This document shows, piece after piece, positions 36,320-47,700 of a stretch of DNA of 64,000 nucleotides (position 1 is the stretch's first letter; every line of letters begins with the position of its first letter). Source of the stretch: Notospermus geniculatus (Eukaryota > Nemertea > Pilidiophora > Heteronemertea > Lineidae); NCBI GenBank assembly GCA_002633025.1, contig NMRB01001035.1, positions 99,808 to 163,807 on the forward strand, given 5' to 3'. Both the position numbers and the translations under genes were made by a program. The notes below the pieces were generated by a model that saw only the letters and a list, made by a program, of their open reading frames with translations, was not told the origin of the DNA and ran no database searches.

Positions 36320-36431
36320 CGAATGTCTCCGCACTTCTCATGGTCAGCTCTTTAATGACAACGTTGGATATGAAACTCCACTTCAGTAAGAATTCTCTTG
36401 ATGTTGCTTTGTACGTGACGTGGTCTGCTCT
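36320..36431 (-). CDS. RFX dimerization exon, second version (copy 1)
   Basis: Counterpart of 47718-47829 (EFLLKWSF); one synonymous Val codon change, splice sites intact. Confidence 0.88.
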
Positions 36432-37482
36432 CTGAAGAAGAAATAAACGATTAATTTAGGAGGCGGATTGGTAATTGTGAGATTTCGCAAACCTGACGAA
36501 ATACGAAGTACATACGGAATTTGACTTCATCACCTGGACCTAATGTATTTCTGGAGATGGTTGGTACCACAAAATGGCCCTGCTGCCAGTGCGTCTTTTA
36601 GCACATCATGAAAGACCCAGAGTTACGGTGCCTCTTAAATTTCCACTTCGTAGCAACGAAATGGATACGAAAGATAAATTTCAAACTTTAATATAGACCG
36701 TAACTCTATCAGTCTTTCGTCATACGCTAAAAGCCGGTCTTGCGCAGGCGATATCTGTGGTACGAACCATCACCTGAAATACATTAGATTATGGAAATGA
36801 AGTCCAATTTCCTATTTCGTACTCCGGGTTTTGGCAGGTTGGCGAAACCTCACTATTGTCGGTTCCTTAATACTGCGGAGAAATTAATTTCTTTTCAGTG
36901 GATAAATAAGTGGAACTGTTTTTTGTTGTTGCAGTCGGTGGTTCACATAAATTATAAATGAATCTGGCCCCTACTTGACCCCACCTCCGAGCCAATCAGA
37001 ACTCGTGAAACAAGTGCTTCAGACTCACTTTCTCGTCTCTTCCCGCACACATTTGTAACACGGATTTTGATTGGCATCGATTAGCCTTCGCACACCGATG
37101 GTTGGCTGAGGCTCTGAGCTCCTCAGAAGCGGGAAATGTGATGGATTCAAATCAGGCTAGAATGGCGTCAGGCCAGATAGACTGGTGAGAAGCAGATGGT
37201 GGTTTCACCGAGTCAATGGAAAAATCTATCTTAAAGGGCATATCTTTCTAAAGATTTATGATCTGTGGCGCGGTTGATGATCAAAACTAGAACACGATGA
37301 ACACACCTTTTGTGCATTTGTAGAAATCACAGAAAATATTAAAGATGAGAATCTGCCAGAAATGGTGACAGGACTGCTTGACGTTATACCTAAAAGCTCT
37401 GCCTGACGGCTTGTTTTCATAATAATCTACATGTATGATGGCCATTTTCCTTTTGCCGACACCCAAAATATTATCGACGCAC
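36432..37482. other. RFX intron (copy 1) with replaced content
   Basis: About 36445-37230 has no counterpart in copy 2. It holds a diverged inverted repeat around 36530-36795. From 37231 the two copies agree again. Confidence 0.55.
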
Positions 37483-37577
37483 CTTGTTGATGAACTTGGT
37501 AGCCACAGTTCGTACCCATTCGATGTACCGGTCTATCGTTGTTTGTTGGTCCATCATCGCCTCGAAGTCGTTGAGGT
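37483..37577 (-). CDS. RFX dimerization exon, second version (copy 1)
   Basis: Counterpart of 48685-48779 (YIEWV); one synonymous Ile codon change, splice sites intact. Confidence 0.88.
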
Positions 37578-37995
37578 CTGAATATAAGTAAAACAGTAGG
37601 GCATGATAAAGCCCCCGTCACATATCCACCGGGCTCCGTAAGATTTTCCCAATCCAGCGGCTTCCCGTGGATTTTAGAGACAGTAGGCCTACGGGTCCAT
37701 TACGATATTGATTTTCATGTTCATTTTCATTTTCATTTCTACCGTTTTCATTCCCCGGGGATCAGGGGCAATCTGTCTGTTTTTACCAGCAAGCTATCTC
37801 TCTACATATTTAAAGGCACAAAAAGTTTCGCGGAAAATAAAGATGATTTCAAGTGACGAAGCATTTCTATGCATTGTATAGAAGGTGCTGCGTAAGGTGC
37901 TGTCTATTGTTTGGGTATACTCAGACAACAGGAAACTGCAAGTAATTGTAATCGTAGGTCCTTCCGTCAGGGCCATTGCGAAGACTAGAACTTAC

Positions 37996-38199
37996 ATTTT
38001 GCAATCATCTTGACTCCTTCGGCCTGATCGTCCAGCAGTAACCACGTGCACTGTTTGGCAATATTCTCCTTGTCTAGTTTTTTCCAGTCTTGCTGTAGAC
38101 GCCTGATGGACTCTGAGTTATGGAGGACGGACCGTGCTATCGAAGCCATGTGCGATAGTTCTGTCTGACGGGTTAAACTTCGGCTGAAGGTGCGGGCAG
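37996..38199 (-). CDS. RFX dimerization exon, second version (copy 1)
   Basis: Counterpart of 49272-49475; three substitutions, all synonymous (in Ser, Ile/Ser-adjacent and Gln codons of the RQTELSHMASIARS stretch). Splice sites intact. Confidence 0.88.
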
Positions 38200-38239
38200 C
38201 TGGAAAATAGAATGTTTTTCTTTGAGAAACGGCAGATGC

Positions 38240-38310
38240 TCATTTCGTAATGGGACAGGTATTACACTCATAACCCATAGGCTGTAGGTTCGATTCCCAG
38301 TGTAACAGTT
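38240..38310 (+). repeat. tRNA-like segment in RFX intron (copy 1)
   Basis: GGTTCGATTCC at 38287 matches the tRNA B box, preceded by a CTCATAA anticodon-like loop. The A-box half does not fold convincingly. Decayed tRNA or tRNA-derived SINE; same in copy 2 near 49516-49586. Confidence 0.3.
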
Positions 38311-38537
38311 ATAGTGGTTTCCAGTCTGATAGTGTCTCCCAACAACAGACTGAGAGAGTAAGCAGCCACTAGACAACATGGGACACTGCACAGACATATT
38401 AACCTATTTTCAAGCGCTTCCCCAAACAGTGCAGGGCAACCTTGAGTGAGAGAATTTCAGAAACACTGACAAACGTTACAATTTACAACTTTTTTTGTCT
38501 CGCCTTTTTTCAATAACATCAGGAACTTAATACACAC

Positions 38538-38638
38538 CTTGCATTTTCTGCTTCTTTAGCTCAGCTGGCTGTTGAAAGAGGGCGTCTTCTAAACATTTCA
38601 GATAATTTCTAGAAAAGGCTCGGATTGCTTGGACGAGG
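38538..38638 (-). CDS. RFX central exon, second version (copy 1)
   Basis: Identical in sequence to 50039-50139, splice sites intact. Confidence 0.88.
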
Positions 38639-39405
38639 CTGGAAGATTCAAGCAAATAGGTGAAATTTGTCAACAATGCCACCTTGGTAAATACATGTAC
38701 GTAGAAACTAATATCACATGGTCAGCTATAACACACCTACATAATAGACTGGTTTCCCTCTTTGCCGCCCCATTCCCGTGGCGCTCATTTCACTATAACC
38801 GCCATTTTGACACGCCAACTTCCGACACGAATTCCGACCCAACTACTGCGCATCCATCTACGTGTCATCATGGTGACGTGGATGGTTACTAAATTTAGAC
38901 TGAACGCAAATGTAGCCTACTATTCCTGCATGGTTTAACCTCAGTTTTAAAGGTAATGTATGTTCATGACTTGGAACCGCATTCCATTGGGTCGAAGTTA
39001 GATGTGGTCGGACCTTACACTGCATTGAGTCAGAAGCGTGATAGACCAAGGGCCTACCATGATCACAAATTCAAATTCAAATTCAAATGAGTTTGTTGTC
39101 ACCGTGTAATAAGATACATACTAGTAGGTGTAGAAAGTACTATATAATTAGTGCCGATAGTTCACATGGTTTATAGAGAAAGTCGAGAAAATTACGGAAA
39201 CAGTGAGGGCTCTGTCTCGGGAAATGTACCCCCACTGCTAGAGTGCAAAGACATAGTGCTAGTGATTACAAAGATAAAACTGAAAGGACACATTATTTTA
39301 TAAAACATACAAGTAAATTTGGGAAACCAAAGAGAGTTACTAAAAGGAAGAGAAAAAAAGGTTCTAAAAAGTAAGCATGAACCGAAGAGAGAAGGTGAAA
39401 ATTAC

Positions 39406-39569
39406 CTTGCTGGTAGAGGCTGTATGACCCCTGGTATCAGCACATTTGCAATGGACGAGTAAAGGATGGTATCACAGAACTTGATCAATCTTATCACCTT
39501 CTCGTGATAAAGAACGCTGGAGATGTGGGGCGGTAGGGTGGTCCAAAAGTGGATGATGAATCCCTTAAC
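39406..39569 (-). CDS. RFX central exon, second version (copy 1)
   Basis: Same exon as 50863-51026 (FIIHFWTTLPPHI) with intact splice sites and one synonymous change. No upstream RFX exons exist for this version in the window, so on its own it would be a 5'-truncated gene; most likely it is the allelic sequence. Confidence 0.88.
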
Positions 39570-39650
39570 CTGAATTCGAGAGCATGATTCCATGAAGCCC
39601 TTACATAATATGAGGCAAGTTGTTGCTCATCCATAGAATCAAAAAAAGTA

Positions 39651-39799
39651 AAGGCCGTGTGCACCAAACGAAGATTATCTTGAACTCAATTTGAGCCACA
39701 ACTTTTCCATTGTTCAGGTTTGCCAGGGTATGATGTGACAATGGAAAAGTTGTTGATCAACCTGAGTTTAAGATAATCTTCGCTTGGTGCATATGGCCC
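39651..39799. mobile_element. Palindromic element AAGGCCGTGTGCACC (copy 1)
   Basis: Arms with ACGAAGATTATCTTGAACTC and mirror. Copy 2 at 51109-51256. Confidence 0.75.
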
Positions 39800-40204
39800 T
39801 AAAAGTTAAAGTTTGGGTTTATAGTCTGATATCAACTACGGTAGAGGTTCTCATCCGACTTTACACTTTAACCCCAGTCTACAAAAAAGGTATCCTGAAA
39901 CCTTCAGTAGAACTCAGATGAGCTGCCCATTCAACGCTACAATCTGAGCATTTCCGACAGGTACCCATTTATACACCTGGGTGGAGAAAGCCCAGTGAGG
40001 CAAAGAGACTTGCCCAAATTCTCACGCGCAGTGGGATTCGAACCAGGTGTGACAGGAATCAGCGTCCTAGGAATGCAGATCCGACAAACAATAGCCCGCT
40101 ATTGTAAGGTTCTATTCGAATGGTCACGGTCTCTCTAGCCATATATTCTAATCCCTCGTGTGCTGCGGGTGAGTTTTCAGGGATAGTTTCAGTGACCAAA
40201 TTTT

Positions 40205-40205
40205 N
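40205..40205. other. Single-N contig junction
   Basis: One N exactly between the end of copy 1 and the start of copy 2. Read as a join of two contigs of unknown spacing. Confidence 0.9.
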
Positions 40206-43200
40206 ACATAGCTGCAACCTTATTCCAAACATTTGACCTCTGCAGGTTTTAGTCTGGTTTTAGCCCCTAGGGACTAAAACCTCACCCAATTCATTTTCCA
40301 TTAAAATGTGAGGTAACATTTCACATCGTAAATAGCGTGTTCGATTAGTTCCACCGGCCAGGCACTAGCGCTTTCTCAGACATGCGCATTGGATGCCAAT
40401 AAAAGAACGCTGTCGTGTTAGACACGAGTAAAGTGTCATGGCGGATGCGCTCTGATTGGCTGATTGTCCGCCATGACGCTTTACTCGTGTCTAACACGAC
40501 AGCGTTTTATTTCTTTTGCACGCCGATTTATGGACCGATGTATGCTAGGGCTGTGTGACATCAAGCTCTGCATGCAGGGGTACTTCCCGAAGTAACCGGC
40601 TCAGGGCGGAGGGTTAGTAGTGCCTGCCGCGACAGCCCGACTTGGAGAACTTCCGGTAAATAAAACGCTGTCGTGCCAGGCCGATATATAGAAGCGAGTA
40701 AGTTTTCGAACAGGCTAAAAGCTGAACACTCGCTCCCTCTGTTCAGTTGACCATAAGTACAGACCCACTGGCTCGATTGGCGCCGAAAGTGAAAGACCAT
40801 CAATTATAGACGACGCTGTCTGACGAGGGATCCAATCATAAGCCATCATCACGGGTTTAGCCGACACCGCCGTAAAACACTTTCTGATTGGCTAAGATAT
40901 GTGTACAAAATGTACACTGTATATGTATACATTCATCATTATGTGCCAACGTTTTCGACCGAAAATTCAACAATCTTAGGGCAATTTCGTAAATTTGATC
41001 CATGTCACTCACGCACCTGGTTAGGTGAACTCATGTTTTGGACATTTTGATGATTTTTTATCCACTTACTTCATTTTAGGTGGTCGGAAAACACCAATTT
41101 GTTCCGCGAACCCAGCAAATCGGAGGGCAACTTCCACGCAGGAATTCCCCGAAACAGACCCGCTAACGCCGTCTACTGGTCATCTTTTAAGAACTGCATG
41201 AACTGAGGCATTCGGAGCGCGCCGGGGTTTCCCGTGTTTACCGCACGGCTTTCCAGGCATCGTGTTCCTTCTAGCAACACTATCTGGACAGCTCAGTGCT
41301 CGGATAACGTACAAAATTCCTTAAAACCATGCAAACATCGAAAAAAATGTCGGCAAAAATCTTCCCGGGTCCAATAAATTTTAATGTGGCTGATTAAGCA
41401 TTTAACGCCACGTTTGACAGCGATGCAGTTTGATGCTAAGTTGCCGTGTAGCATACATGGCGTGGGTGTTTTTTTCTTCAGAATTTTTACATCGTAATTT
41501 AACTGAAAATCCACCCAGAAGCAAAAAATTATCAATAGTAAGTAGGGTCTATTACCGTTCGTCACAGATTACCCCTCGTTCAGCCAGTGTTATAGAGGAG
41601 GCGATGACGGACTATGCGGTCTGGCATAGGCTCGAGATCCAGGTGTGGGATAATTAAAGTGGCACATGAAGCTCAAAAGGTATTTCTTACAGGACCGGGC
41701 TTCTCTGTGCTGCCCTGTAACGTTTTTCAGTGAGGCCCGTGCGCCAGTGTGAAAATACAATTAGACTGACGGAATACGCGGCGACTTGACAATGGGCGAC
41801 ACACAGAGAAACAGCGAGTCTGTTTCCCAGTGTGTTCCGAACAATGGAACTCACACTGAAAAACGACCACACTGAAACACGTTACATCTGCTTGATAATA
41901 GGCACTGAGCAGCTTGATTATGAAATGGTGCATTTGACCTTTACAAATCAGTTAGCCATAATGTCAACCTCTCAGGCACCTAAGACACCCAAAGTCCTAT
42001 CTTATTTTACTTTTAGTATTCCTATAATGTATCTTGTATGCCCGGGGTTAAGAAAGTTCCGCTCGGCAAAAGACGGTTTTGTATTAACTAATTAATACCT
42101 TCCGCTCACCCCTGGCTTTTCCGGTTTTTCGTCAAAACTAGCCTTACGATTAGAGACTAATTCAGAAGAAAGATGTGTCTGGACATTTGTCATGATACGC
42201 TGAGATCGAAAAATGCCTCAGTCTATAACATTATTTGCAGAGCGACAACCTTGGGCTACGGCTACACCAACTCCTTTTTGTTGTAAGCAGGAGCAGCTTA
42301 GAAAGACCGCGATCTTTCGGTTCACTTTAATTACCGACAAGCCAGGCATCAACGCAGATGAGACGAAGTACAAAAACTTTGTTTGTCGGACTGGGAGGGA
42401 GAACGTCGCGTGGAGGCTCATTGACATTTCCCGAAGATGGCCACGACTCATTATAGAGAAATTAAGAGTACACGCCATGGGGTTTTGAGAAATATCTTAT
42501 ACTATTAACCATACCTCAGAGGATTGTGCTGTGTACGTTCAGATGGGATAGCCGAACCTCTCTACTATTTTAACACCACGACAACCCACCAGAGGAACAA
42601 ACGGGATTTTTCCTTGTTTCGGAACATTACACCCCTACATGCAAATAAAACTAAGGACACCAGGACAAGATATTTGTCGTTAATTTCCGGTCATTTTCCA
42701 AGCGGATATTGTCCCTTCTTCATGAAAAACCTTGCACAGACAAGCTATTTCCTTCGATTCATTTCACTTTATTTGCTTCATTATGAATTTGTACTTTAAC
42801 ATCCCTTTCAACATCGTATCGCTATCAATAATTTAAATAACTAGCGATATATACAAGACTAGAAGAAATAGATTTTGTGTATACATTCAAAACGAAGTAT
42901 ATAATGATAAACATGTTTGTATAATGATTACGATTATTTAGGCATGTGAGAGTTCATGACTTTATATTTTATGCAAATGAACTTCATTTATGGAATATCA
43001 TGGACTATCGATTGCACACTCCACATGGCCTTGTGGCCACAAAAAAATAGAAGACGTAAAAAACGAGCGGGTAAATTCATCCTACAGCCTTCATAACATG
43101 ATTTAGCCATTGATGGTGCACATTGTATACATACTCTAAACTCCCACTTACCTGTCCCATTCGTGAACTCGGAAAAAATGACCAAATCCTAAGTTGAAGA

Positions 43201-44362
43201 TATCGCACGCTGTCATTCTTTGCCAGGCTCCGGGTGGGACAATAAAGCGAATTGATATCGAAAAAAATTGATTTAGAAATAGAATTTGAAAGGGGACGAA
43301 TTTTCGGGGAAAAAATGTTCTCCAGAATGTCAACAAAGAAATGTTCGTGCATTCTGATTGGCTGAAATTTTGTGTTTACAAACACCAGCCAAATGTAAAT
43401 AAAACCCGCTATCAATTTGCTTTAAGTAAGTGGACAGAACATTACTGTTTCTGACCGTACCCCCCACCCGCACCCCATTATCTTCAACTTAGGACTTAGT
43501 CATTTTTTTCCGAGTTCAGGAATGGGACAGGTAAGTGGGAATTTAGAGTAGTAATCCAGTTTTCAATACATGATATGTTAGTTCCACTTTCATTGCCTTC
43601 ATGATGGTTTGTTTAATGTTACTCTCATCATGAAGCAACTCATCAGAAGCGCCCTCTGGTTTTAGATACATAAAGGTGGATGATATGCCTGTTCGTGGAA
43701 ATATATTTCTAAACGAGCAACTATTAAAAGGGGTGCTTTTGTCTCAGTACTTTTTTCTGGTATTTCAGATATCATTCTTGTAAGAAATAAGTTGTACTAC
43801 TGAAAGTTTTCGAACAATTTTCCAAGATCGTTGGTGATTTGGCATCTAGTAAGAAATAGAAGTGGAAAATAAGAAGTGGGAAATTTAGACTGGTTCCCGG
43901 TCCCAGCATAACTCACGCAAAAGGACCGGTATTGCGTGATGTAACGTTGGAATTGATTGGCTATCTATTTTTCTATTGCCTGATGAAACATCGCAGTTTA
44001 TTGGCTAGTTACTTTGGGGATGTGAGGTAAGTAGTCTAATGCATAACTGAGGAGAATCTTCTGCGACGTCATAACGTGGCAGCTTGCTGCCAAGTATGGC
44101 CGCCCAATACCGGTCCCTTATTGCGTGAGCTGTGTTGGGACTGGGAACCAGTCTATGGGAAATTTTGGAATTTTTGTGGAAATTTTTCAACTTCTCAAAT
44201 TGGGATAATTTTTTTCCAATTTTGAGAAATATCGCCCGAAAAATCAGACAAAATATCATGTCATTTTAAGAAAATTTCTCAAAATGGGAAAAAAATATCC
44301 CAATTTGAGAAATAGAAAAATTCGCGCAAAATGCAAAAAATTCCCACTTCTTATTTTCCATT

Positions 44363-44368
44363 TTTATT
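44363..44368 (-). promoter_or_regulatory. Candidate poly(A) signal AATAAA (copy 2)
   Basis: AATAAA on the minus strand, 26 nt past the RFX stop codon and inside the terminal repeat of a small mobile element (43849-44374). No cleavage evidence is available. Confidence 0.45.
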
Positions 44369-44394
44369 TCTTACTCCTTCTGCAATTCGCATCC

Positions 44395-44780
44395 TTAGAG
44401 CATGGTTAGTGAACTCCCGTCGCTGGTGCAGTAGTACTTATACGTTGTGTCCTGGTTGAAATACGACTGCTGTTCAGGATAATACTGCCCCGTGTGTTTT
44501 TCTGCATCAAACGGCCGGTGTTGGTGAAGCGCCTGCATGGCACTGTCCGCACAAACCTGCGGCATCGAAAACATTTCATAAATGCTTGGAAGCGAGGTTG
44601 ACTGCATAACATTACTGAAGCTCTCTTCTGATTGGTTGTTCGCTTTGACTTCCCTATTCTTGCCTGTGACGCAATTGCTTTGGGGAATGGTGATTGGCGT
44701 ACACTGTCTGTAGTTTTGCTGTTGTCCACAGGTGGCGCCAGCATTCGTTGGCGGTGTGAACTGTTTGTACCCGTGTGATT
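44395..44780 (-). CDS. RFX terminal exon, C-terminal tail and stop (copy 2)
   Basis: Last coding exon: about 127 residues rich in Gln, Ser, Thr and Tyr (GQQQNYRQCTPITIPQSN; QYYPEQQSYFNQDTTYKYY), ending SSLTML and TAA. No known domain; RFX4 and RFX6 also end in long low-complexity tails. Acceptor CTTACAG in phase 1. One synonymous difference from 33189-33574. Confidence 0.92.
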
Positions 44781-47700
44781 CTGTAAGTAGGAAAAAATGA
44801 AAATACATGTAATCAGTGAATGCCAATAACCTAACAGGAGTATCTTACAATGAGTGATATGACTGCTCCATATGGAACTCAGCAAAACATAAAGCGCCCT
44901 TGGTCTTTCTTAGTCCGAACGTCTGACTCGTATTGCTATTTTTAGAATCTGCTGGACGCAATACAGAGTCAGATGATGAGTAACCGAAGAACCAGATTTT
45001 GGTTCTCCGTCATCAGCATGATCAGATCACGGATTGGTGGTTCCCGTATCACGTCACCTCAAACTGTAAAGATGGCGATGCTGTGCATTCGCCGATTCGG
45101 CTTTTCGAGAGGAATATTTGTCGTGATTTTGATACCGGTAACAAATTGCGGTTTTCTTAAAGGAGTTCGACGTCCAAGTTGTAAACAAACCAGTTTGTTT
45201 ACAAACAGTGGTTGGCAAACTAGTTTTATTCCTTCGTGAAGGTGGCAGCACCAGTAGCGCCCTGTGATCGTTAGACTGGTGCCCGGTCCAATGCAACTCA
45301 CTCACGATATTCACGTCAGTACATATCACTGACAATAGGTGGCAGCACCGCAGGCATCGGGTGGATAGCAAACCAGTGAGTGAGTGTTTACAACTTGGAC
45401 GTCCAGCTCCTTTAATGTTTATCTGGCTAGAGTGAACAGAGAGCGTGATTGTGAGTGTATAACTGGTTGAAACCTAAGCAAGTATGCCTGAGATCAGCGT
45501 TGTCAAGTGATACGATTGCCGTGCACTAAATGTATGCAAAACACGACCTGGAGATGGACGGACCAATCAAAATAGACCCCCCGCGATAGGCTTCATCTGA
45601 CTCTTGTTGCGACCGTCAGTTCTGCAAGTGAGCAACAGGAGGCAGTGTTCAGACTAGGTCTTTCTCTGCTAGGTAGATTATACTATGTAGGCCTCTTGCC
45701 AAACCATACTGACCGGTATAGATAAGCTGCTGAAGATACCTTTCCTCATCCTCCTTAAGTCGCTGGTCGACAATGTGGATGATGTAGTCCTTAAAGAGCA
45801 TGCTGAGGAGGTGGTAGGATCCTGGGATAAGAGAAAATTAAAAGGATCCTGAGATAAGAGAAAAGTGAACAAGCCCTACGGCTCTAAGGGGTCGCTGCCT
45901 TAGGGGTTTGGGAATTGGGAGAATCGACACCTTGCGAAAGTCGGCCATTTTTTCCCAGAGGGTAATAACAAACACTGAATGTACATTGAATATACACCAT
46001 TGATGCACAGCACGTTTTAAAACCTGCAATTACACAAAACTTCTATGAATAGTTCCAAAATGAACACCTGCTCAGCATAGCTACATTCCATATATGATGC
46101 AATGTGCCCAGGCCGAAATTTGTGAAGATATTTCACACAAAAAAATGTTAAAGACAGACTTTTATCATGCCCTGTTTAGGACAGACCTCAGCACTAGGTT
46201 TCCAGGCTCCTATCCCACAGTGTGAAACATAATGATTCATAAACCTGGACCCAAGGTTGGGTAAGCAATAAAAAAATGTGTTTTTCCCTTTTCTGAATTA
46301 CTATTTTGCAAAAAGTAAGCCAAGGCTCAGTGCATATTAATGTTATACATGTATTACTGATGGTTATGTTATGTGATACATTTTCAAGGCAAGTTTTTAT
46401 GTTTGTGCAGATTTTAAAACATGCTGTACATCAGTGGTGTACAGTCACTGTATAGTTATAGCCCTCAGTCTAGGCCTATCTAGGGTTGAAATCGAAGAGT
46501 AGAATTGAGACGTTTTATGTCTCGAAGTCGCCTCTTGGAAAATTTCGTGATTCCCTGCCACCATGTTGTTAGTACTGTTATCACATGACTACATCAAAGC
46601 AATCTCGCGCAAGACAGCCGAACAAAGAACAGGTACCTCGACACCACGCTCATGTAAAAATGATTCCGTGGAGCGCGCGACTAATGTTGACATTGCATCA
46701 CTCCAAAAACAACAATGCGCATGCGCGACCGCAAATATTCTCGCATTTTAACGCCAAAATCCTTTTTACATGTAGGAATGAAATGGTCCATGGACCATGT
46801 GCTCACCCTTTTGGACATACATGTAACAGTGTAATGACAGAGGGAGGAACATGTCAGTTATAAGCAATCTGGGTCAAGTTATTCCCAAGTTGCAGGACTG
46901 CAATGATTGTTGGGTTTAACTTGTGCCACCTGGTGGCCATATTGGATGTCTGGTTGGGCCAAAACTTCACATGCACATAAAGGTCATCTAGAGGGAGCCA
47001 CATAGCACATTTGAGCACTCTGGGTCAAGTCGTTCCTGAGTTCTAGCACATTCGATGATTTTCGGGTTACGCCACCTGGCGGCCATATTGGAAGTTTAAT
47101 CAGGCCGAAATTTGACGTACTTGTAAAGGNNNNNNNNNNNNNNNNNNNNNNNNNNNNNNNTAATAAGCAAGAAGTCAATCTCCAGAATTCACGAATTTTC
47201 GACCCCAACCGGGGTCTTTTTCAAGTGGAACTTTACAATCTGAAACTCTAGAAAAGAGTCTTTTCTAGAGTTTCAGATTGTAAAGTTCCACTTGAAAAAG
47301 ACCCCGGTTGGGGTCGAAAATTCGTGAATTCTGGAGATTGACTTCTTGCTTATTATCATTTTGTGTGTCAATTTTGTGCTTTTCTGTATCTTGAACAATC
47401 AGAACCATTTACTTTTCTTATGTGCCCATACTGCATGAACCCACTCATGATTAATACAGCTACGAAAGTTTGATTTCGAATAGGCCTACATGTGATGTGC
47501 AGGTTTCGGAATGCCAAAAGTGTACCAAACATAGTGAGGAGACTTGGCAGCTCCCCAAAAGTTGTGCCTCAGGCATAGTGACGAATGAGGTAGCGGAGGA
47601 ACTGATCCGAATGCGGCGCCAGTTTGTAACCTACTGCGAGGAGACGAAGGTGAGGCCATTTGAATTTAATGGCATTAACTGAATGATTGACATACGTCAA

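Larger units (their letters stand above)
28981..40204. repeat. Doubled 11 kb segment, copy 1
   Basis: Matches 40206-51644 along its whole length, interrupted by insertions and deletions. It starts inside an inverted-repeat element (28666-29074) and ends at CCAAATTTT immediately before the single N. Holds the RFX 3' exons and downstream flank. Probably one of two alleles; see findings. Confidence 0.95.

Noticed and set aside
33189-39569. Second, independent RFX gene
   Set aside because: Only the seven 3' exons are present, there is a single N at the junction and there are no amino-acid differences; allelic overlap explains it better.
39820-40060. tRNA gene near GGATTCGAACC (minus B-box-like word)
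   Set aside because: No A box or cloverleaf could be drawn; at most a decayed SINE.
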